The notes under the pieces were generated by a model. The model was not told the origin of the DNA and did no database searches. It saw only the letters and a list, made by a program, of their open reading frames with translations. Below are positions 18,527 through 23,673 of a stretch of DNA of 23,673 bases, in pieces. Both the position numbers and the translations under genes were made by a program. The first letter of the stretch is position 1, and each line of letters opens with the position of its first letter. Source of the stretch: Streptomyces rubradiris (GTDB lineage: Bacteria; Actinomycetota; Actinomycetes; Streptomycetales; Streptomycetaceae); the NCBI RefSeq assembly GCF_016860525.1, contig NZ_BNEA01000002.1, positions 1-23,673 of the forward strand, written 5' to 3'.

Positions 18527-18571
18527 ACCGCTTCAGCGGCCCCCACCCCTTCACCGTCGAAGGAACCCCAC

Positions 18572-19940
18572 ATGGCACGCAGCGCACTCCCCACGGCGGT
18601 CGCCTCACCGCCGCCGCCCTGATGGGGCATGACCCCGACTACCGCAGAGGCCGCCCCGCCCGGAACCAAGGACGTCACCGCCGTCCTCTTCGAGTGGAAC
18701 TACGACTCCGTGGCCAGGGAGTGCACCACCGCCCTCGGCCCCGCCGGCTACGGATACGTCCAGGTCTCCCGCCCGCCGAGCACATACAGGGCGCCCAGTG
18801 GTGGACGTCGTACCAGCCGGTGTCGTACAAGATCGCCGGCCGGCTCGGCGACCGCACGGCGTTCCGGAACATGGTGGACACCTGCCACGCGCGCCGGGGT
18901 GAAGGTCGTCGCCGACGCCGTCGTCAACCACATGTCGGCGGCTCGGGCACCGGCACCGGCGGCTCGTCGTACACCAAGTACGCCTACCCGGGCTGTACTC
19001 GTCCTACGACTTCGACGACTGCACCGCCCAGATCTCGGACTACTCCGACCGCTGGAACGTCCAGCACTGCGAACTCCTCGGCCTGGCCGACCTGGACACC
19101 GGCGAGGAGTACGTCCGCAAGGCGATCGCCGGTTATCTGACCGACCTGCTGAGCCTGGGCGTGGACGGCTTCCGGATCGACGGGGCAAGCACATACCGGC
19201 CGCGGACCTGGCGGACATCAAGAGCCGGCTGACCAACCCGTCGGTCCACTGGAAGCAGGAGGTCATCCACGGCGCGGGCGAGGCCGTCCAGCCCTCGAGT
19301 ACACCGGCAACGGAGACGTCCAGGAGTTCGCTACGCCTACGACCTCAAGCGTGGTCTTCACCGCCGAGAAGCTGGCGTACCTGAAGAACTACGGCGAGGG
19401 CTGGGGCTACCTGAGCGGCTCGGCCGCGGGCGTCTTCGTGGACAACCACGACACCGAGCGCAACGGCAGCACGCTCTCCTACAAGAGCGGCGCGAACTAC
19501 ACCCTGGCCAACGTCTTCATGCTGGCCTGGCCGTACGGCGCCCCCGACGTCAACTCCGGCTACGAGTGGTCGGACGCCGACGCCGGCCCGCCGAACGGCG
19601 GCCGGGTGGACGCCTGTGGCAAAGCGGCTGGAAGTGCCAGCATGCCTGGCCGGAGATCAAGTCCATGGTCGCCTTCCGCAACGCGACCCGGGGCCAGGCG
19701 GTCACGAACTGGTGGGACAACGGCAACGACTGGGTCGCCTTCCGGGGCGCCAAGGGATACGTGGCCATCAACCACGAGCCGGGCAGCATGACCCGCACCT
19801 ACCAGACCTCCCTGCCCGCCGGGACCTACTGCGACGTGCAGGGCAACAGGCCGGTGACGGTGAATGCCGGCGGTCAGTTCACCGCCACCCTGGCCCCCGA
19901 CACCGCCCTGGCGCTGTACGCCGGCAAGCCGGACTGCTGA
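18572..19940 (+). pseudogene. Mirror copy of alpha-amylase, multiply frameshifted
   Basis: Copy of the secreted amylase gene, with the same AAGGAA site before the ATG at 18572 and the stop at 19938-19940. About twelve indels relative to the left copy are visible, including near 18605, 18626, 18769, 18891, 18942, 18994, 19185, 19295, 19331, 19351, 19617 and a 3-base gap near 19746. The net loss is eight bases. Segments around residues 60-125 and the last third can be read in pieces. The intact 458-residue version is at 3773-5149. Confidence 0.88.
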
Positions 19941-19951
19941 GGAGCCACCCA

Positions 19952-22900
19952 GTGACACCACGATGGCCGGCGCCGCCCAGGCGCCGTACCCGGCGGCGCG
20001 CCGGTGCCGCGGCCGTCAGCGCCGCGGCCCTCGCCGCCACGCTGCTGTCGCCCCTGGCCGCCCACGCGGCCGGCCCGCCCGCGCCTCCCTCGGACGCGAA
20101 GCTGGCCGCCGCACCCGCCCGGCACGACGCCACCCGCGAGCAGTTCTACTTCGTCCTGCCGGACCGCTTCGCCAACGGTGACCCGTCCAACGACCGCGGT
20201 GGTCTGACCGGTTCGCGGCTGCGCACCGGCTACGACCCCACGGACAAGGGCTTCTACCAGGGCGGCGACCTCAAGGGCCTGACGCAGCGGCTGGACTACA
20301 TCAAGGGGCTCGGCACCACGGCCATCTGGCTGGCGCCGATCTTCAAGAACCGCCCCGTGCAGGGCACCGGAAGCAACGCTTCGGCGGGCTACCACGGGTA
20401 CTGGATCACCGACTTCACCCAGGTCGACCCCCACTTCGGCACCGACCAGGACCTGAAGAACCTCATCTCCAAGGCCCACGCCAAGGGCATGAAGGTCTTC
20501 TTCGACGTCATCACCAACCACACCGCCGACGTCGTCGACTACGACGAGAAGACCTACGACTACCTCTCCAAGGGCGCCTTCCCCTACCTCACCGAGGACG
20601 GCCGCCCCTTCGACGACGCCGACCACGCCGACGGCACGGGGAAGTTCCCGCCCGTCGGCACCGGCTCCTTTCCCCACACCCCGAGGGCGACCAGCCAGGC
20701 CAAGGTCCCGGCCTGGCTCAACGACCCGGCGATGTACCACAACCGGGGCGACTCCACGTACACCGGCGAGTCCACCACCTACGGCGACTTCTCCGGCCTG
20801 GACGACCTGTGGACCGAGCGCCCCGAGGTCGTCCGCGGGATGGAGCGGATCTACCAGCGCTGGGTGCGGGACTTCGCCGTCGACGGCTTCCGGATCGACA
20901 CCGTCAAGCACGTGAACATGGAGTTCTGGACCCAGTGGGCCACCGCGCTGGACCGCTACGCGGCCGAGCGCGGCCGGAAGGACTTCTTCATGTTCGGCGA
21001 GGTCTACTCCGCCGACCCCGCCGTCACCGCCCCGTACGTCACCCGGGGCCGGCTCGACGCCACCCTCGACTTCCCCTTCCAGGACGCGGCCCGCGCCTAC
21101 GCCTCCCAGGGCGGCAGCGCCCGGAAGCTGGCGGCCGTCTTCGGCGCCGACCACAAGTACACGACTGACAAGGCCAACGCCTACGAACAGGTCACCTTCC
21201 TCGGCAACCACGACATGGGCCGCATCGGAACCTTCCTGAAGCAGGACAACCCGAACGCGACCGACGCCGAGATCCTGGCCAAGGACCGGCTCGCCAACGA
21301 GCTGATGTTCCTCAGCCGGGGCAACCCGGTCGTCTACTACGGCGACGAGCAGGGCTTCACCGGCTCCGGCGGCGACAAGGACGCCCGCCAGACCATGTTC
21401 GCCTCCAAGGTCGCCGACTACCTGGACGACGACGAGATCGGCACCGACCGCACCCACGCGAGCGCCGCCTACGACACCGGCGCCCCGCTGTACCGGCGGA
21501 TCGCGGACCTGGCCCGGCTCCGCAAGGCCGAGCCGGCCCTGACGGGGTGCAGACCGAGCGGTACGCGGCCGACGGCCCGGGATCTACGCCTTCACCCGCA
21601 CCGACGCCGCGTCCGGCCAGGAGTACGTCGTGGCCTTCAACAACGCCGGCTCGGAGCGGACGGCGACCTTCGCGACCGGGTCGCCGGACATGACGTACCG
21701 GGGGATCCACGGCGCCACCGGCCCGGTGCGCTCCGACGGCGACCGGCGGCTCACCGTCACCGTCCCGGCCGGGTCCGCCGTCGTCTACAAGGCGGCCGGA
21801 AAGCTCGCCGAGCCCACCGCCGAGCCCACGATCACCCTGACCGCCCCGGCCGCCGGAGCCACCGGAACGGTCGACCTCAGGGCCGACGTCGATGGGGGAC
21901 AGCTCAACCGGGTCGTCTTCGCCGCCCAGGTCGGCAACGGGAAGTGGCGGACGCTCGGCTCCGCCGACCACGCCCCCTACCAGGTCACCCAGACCCTCGG
22001 CACCGACGTGCCCGCCGGGACCGCCCTGCGCTACAAGGCCGTCGTCATCGACTCGGCGGGCACACCGCGAGCGCCACGGCGAGCAGCACCACCGGCACCC
22101 CGCCCGCGCCCGAGGTCCCCAGGGCCTCCTGGGACTACGCGATCGTGCACTACAAGCGCCCCGACGGCGACTACGACGGCTGGGGCCTGTACGCCTGGGG
22201 CGACCTGGCCGACGGCGAGGCCACCACCTGGCCGGCCGGCCACCCCTTCATCGGCCGGGACGCCTACGGCGCCTTCGCCTACGTCAAGCTCCGGCCGGGC
22301 GCCTCGAACGTCGGGTTCCTGGTCGTCGACAAGGACGGGAACAAGGACATCTCCGCCGACCGGTTCATCGACGTCACCCGCACCGGCGAGGTGTGGATCG
22401 AACAGGGCGAGGCCGACGTGCGCACCGAGCGGCCGGACCACCCCGCCCAGGACCCGGCCAAGGCCGTCCTGCACTACCACCGCGCCGACGGGGACTACGA
22501 CGGCTGGGGCCTGCACGTCTGGACGGGCGCCGCGCACCCCACCGACTGGTCGCGGCCGCTGGAGCCGGTGAAGACTGATGCCTATGGCGCGGTCTTCGAG
22601 GTGCCCCTCACCGCGGGTGCCACCAGTCTCGGCTACATCATCCACAAGGGCGACGAGAAGGACCTCCCGGCCGACCGGAGCCTTGACCTCACGGCCGACG
22701 GCCACGAGGTGTGGCTGGTGAGCGGCCAGGAGAAGCACCTGCTGCCGCAGCCGGCCGGCACCGCCGCCGCGCTCGACCTCACCACCGCCGAGGCGGTGTG
22801 GATCGACCGGGACACCGTCGCCTGGAACGGCGTGGCGGGTGCCGCCTCCACCCAGTTGCTGTACTCCCTCGACGGCTCCCTGACCGTCCGGGACGGGACC

Positions 22901-23673
22901 CTGAGCAGCGACGACGAGCGCTGGATCAGGCTGGGGAAGACGGCCCTGACCGACGCGCAGAAGGCGAAGTTCCCCACCTGAAGGACTACGCCGCCTGGTC
23001 CGTGGACCCGCGCGACCGGGACCGGGTGCGTGAAGCGGTCAAGGGGCAGCTGGTCGTCTCGCAGCGGGCGGAGAACGGGGCCGTGCTGGCGGCGACCGGT
23101 GTGCAGACCGCCGGTGTGCTGGACGACCTCTACCCCGGTGCCACGAAGGCGCACCTCGGACGGTGTTCCGCGACGGAAGGCCCACGCTGTCCGTGTGGGC
23201 CCCGACGGCGCGGAGCGTGTCGCTGGAGCTGGACGGTTCGGTCAGGAGCATGCGGCGGGACGACTCCACGGGCGTGTGGTCCGTGACGGGGCCGGCGTCC
23301 TGGAAGGGCAAGCCGTACCGGTACGTGGTGAAGGTGTGGGCGCCCAGCGCGGGCAAGGTGGTCACCAACAAGGTCACCGACCCGTACTCGCTCGCGCTCA
23401 CCGCGGACTCCGAGCGCAGCCTGGTCGTGGACCTGGACGACAGGTCCCTGGCCCCGGCGGGCTGGTCGGACCTGCGCAAGCCGAAGGCCGTGCCGCTGCG
23501 GGACGCGCGGATCCAGGAGCTGCACATCAGGGACTTCTCCGTCGAGGACCGCACCTCCAGGCACCCGGGCACTACCTGGCGTTCACGACAAGGACAGCGA
23601 CGGTTCCCGGCACTGAGGAAGCTGGCCGAGTCGGTGGACGTCGTACGTGCACCTGCTGCCCGCCTTCGACATC
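19952..23673 (+). pseudogene. Mirror copy of the amylopullulanase, frameshifted and cut by the window edge
   Basis: Starts at the GTG at 19952 after GGAG, 11 bases past the amylase stop. The first GH13 domain is intact here, with nucleophile, acid/base and third Asp matching the left copy. A 4-base loss and a 1-base loss between 21541 and 21590 shift the frame until a further 1-base loss near 22058 restores it, garbling about 160 residues that cover the end of the amylase domain and the Ig-like segment. A 3-base gap near 22130 removes one codon net. Both CBM41-like modules then read normally until a G loss near 22976 creates a stop at 22981. Further shifts occur near 23160 and after 23565. 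At the two places where the left copy is broken (near 605 and 449) this copy is correct. Confidence 0.88.

Larger units (their letters stand above)
11877..23673. repeat. Right arm of the giant inverted repeat (mirror copy)
   Basis: This is the reverse complement of 29-11854, shorter by about 29 bases net. Differences are mostly one-base deletions, often in C or G runs, with a few insertions and rare substitutions. Seven insertion sites (eight bases) lie within about 350 bases of the centre (11948-12230). Differences are sparse from 12.6 to 16.9 kb and dense from about 17.5 to 19.8 kb, worst at 18.0-18.5 kb. Every gene copy here is frameshifted at least once; malG is rescued by a compensating pair. 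The pattern looks like unpolished long-read error rather than evolutionary divergence. Confidence 0.97.

Noticed and set aside
1..23673. Terminal inverted repeat or telomere of a linear Streptomyces replicon
   Set aside because: Streptomyces telomeres have many short clustered palindromes and their repeats are far apart at chromosome ends, not joined head to head. No telomere-like cluster is seen at the junction, and mal genes are normally in the chromosome core.
11877..23673. A genuine second mal locus decaying into pseudogenes
   Set aside because: Differences are nearly all one-base indels, equally frequent in intergenic DNA, with few substitutions and no codon-position bias. Some errors lie in the left copy with the right copy correct. 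An assembly or read artefact explains this better, though it is not proven.

Overview
The window is a high-GC actinobacterial sequence, almost certainly Streptomyces: strong G/C third-position bias, GTG starts, and a maltose/maltodextrin locus in the order known from S. coelicolor (malR, then divergent malE-malF-malG-aglA, followed here by an alpha-amylase and a large amylopullulanase). The genes form one starch-use unit. Secreted amylase and amylopullulanase cut starch outside the cell. The MalE lipoprotein and the MalF/MalG permease import maltodextrins. AglA hydrolyses them inside, and the LacI-type repressor MalR probably controls the set through TTGC/GCAA-rich operators.

The dominant feature is that the whole window is one giant inverted repeat. 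The left arm (29-11854) and the right arm (11877-23673) are reverse complements, separated by a 22-base spacer (11855-11876). Left arm, in order of coordinate: amylopullulanase (1-3761, minus, cut by the window edge), alpha-amylase (3773-5149, minus), aglA (5330-7015, minus), malG (7135-8040, minus), malF (8060-9064, minus), malE (9168-10442, minus), a 344-base regulatory region, and malR (10787-11819, plus). The right arm repeats this in mirror order: malR (11912-12953, minus), malE (13299-14569), malF (14673-15676), malG (15696-16601), aglA (16721-18400), amylase (18572-19940), amylopullulanase (19952-23673), all plus.

The two arms differ mainly by scattered 1-base indels, many of them in short C/G runs. 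They fall in coding and intergenic DNA alike and sit at different places in each arm. The left arm is intact for amylase, aglA, malG, malF and malE, but has indels in malR (about 11568 and 11670) and the amylopullulanase (about 605 and 449). The right arm is frameshifted in every gene; only malG keeps an open frame, through two compensating indels. Taking the consensus of the two arms restores every gene. This pattern, and the poor viability expected of a 23-kb palindrome with a 22-base loop, points to a fold-back (hairpin) long-read or assembly artefact at a contig end rather than a biological duplication. A real inverted duplication cannot be excluded from sequence alone.

I see no RNA genes, CRISPR arrays, insertion sequences, phage genes or unfamiliar protein systems. 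The biologically interesting details are the probable MalR operators, hairpins between malE/malF, malG/aglA and aglA/amylase, a possibly leaderless malR, and the two-enzyme architecture of the amylopullulanase.
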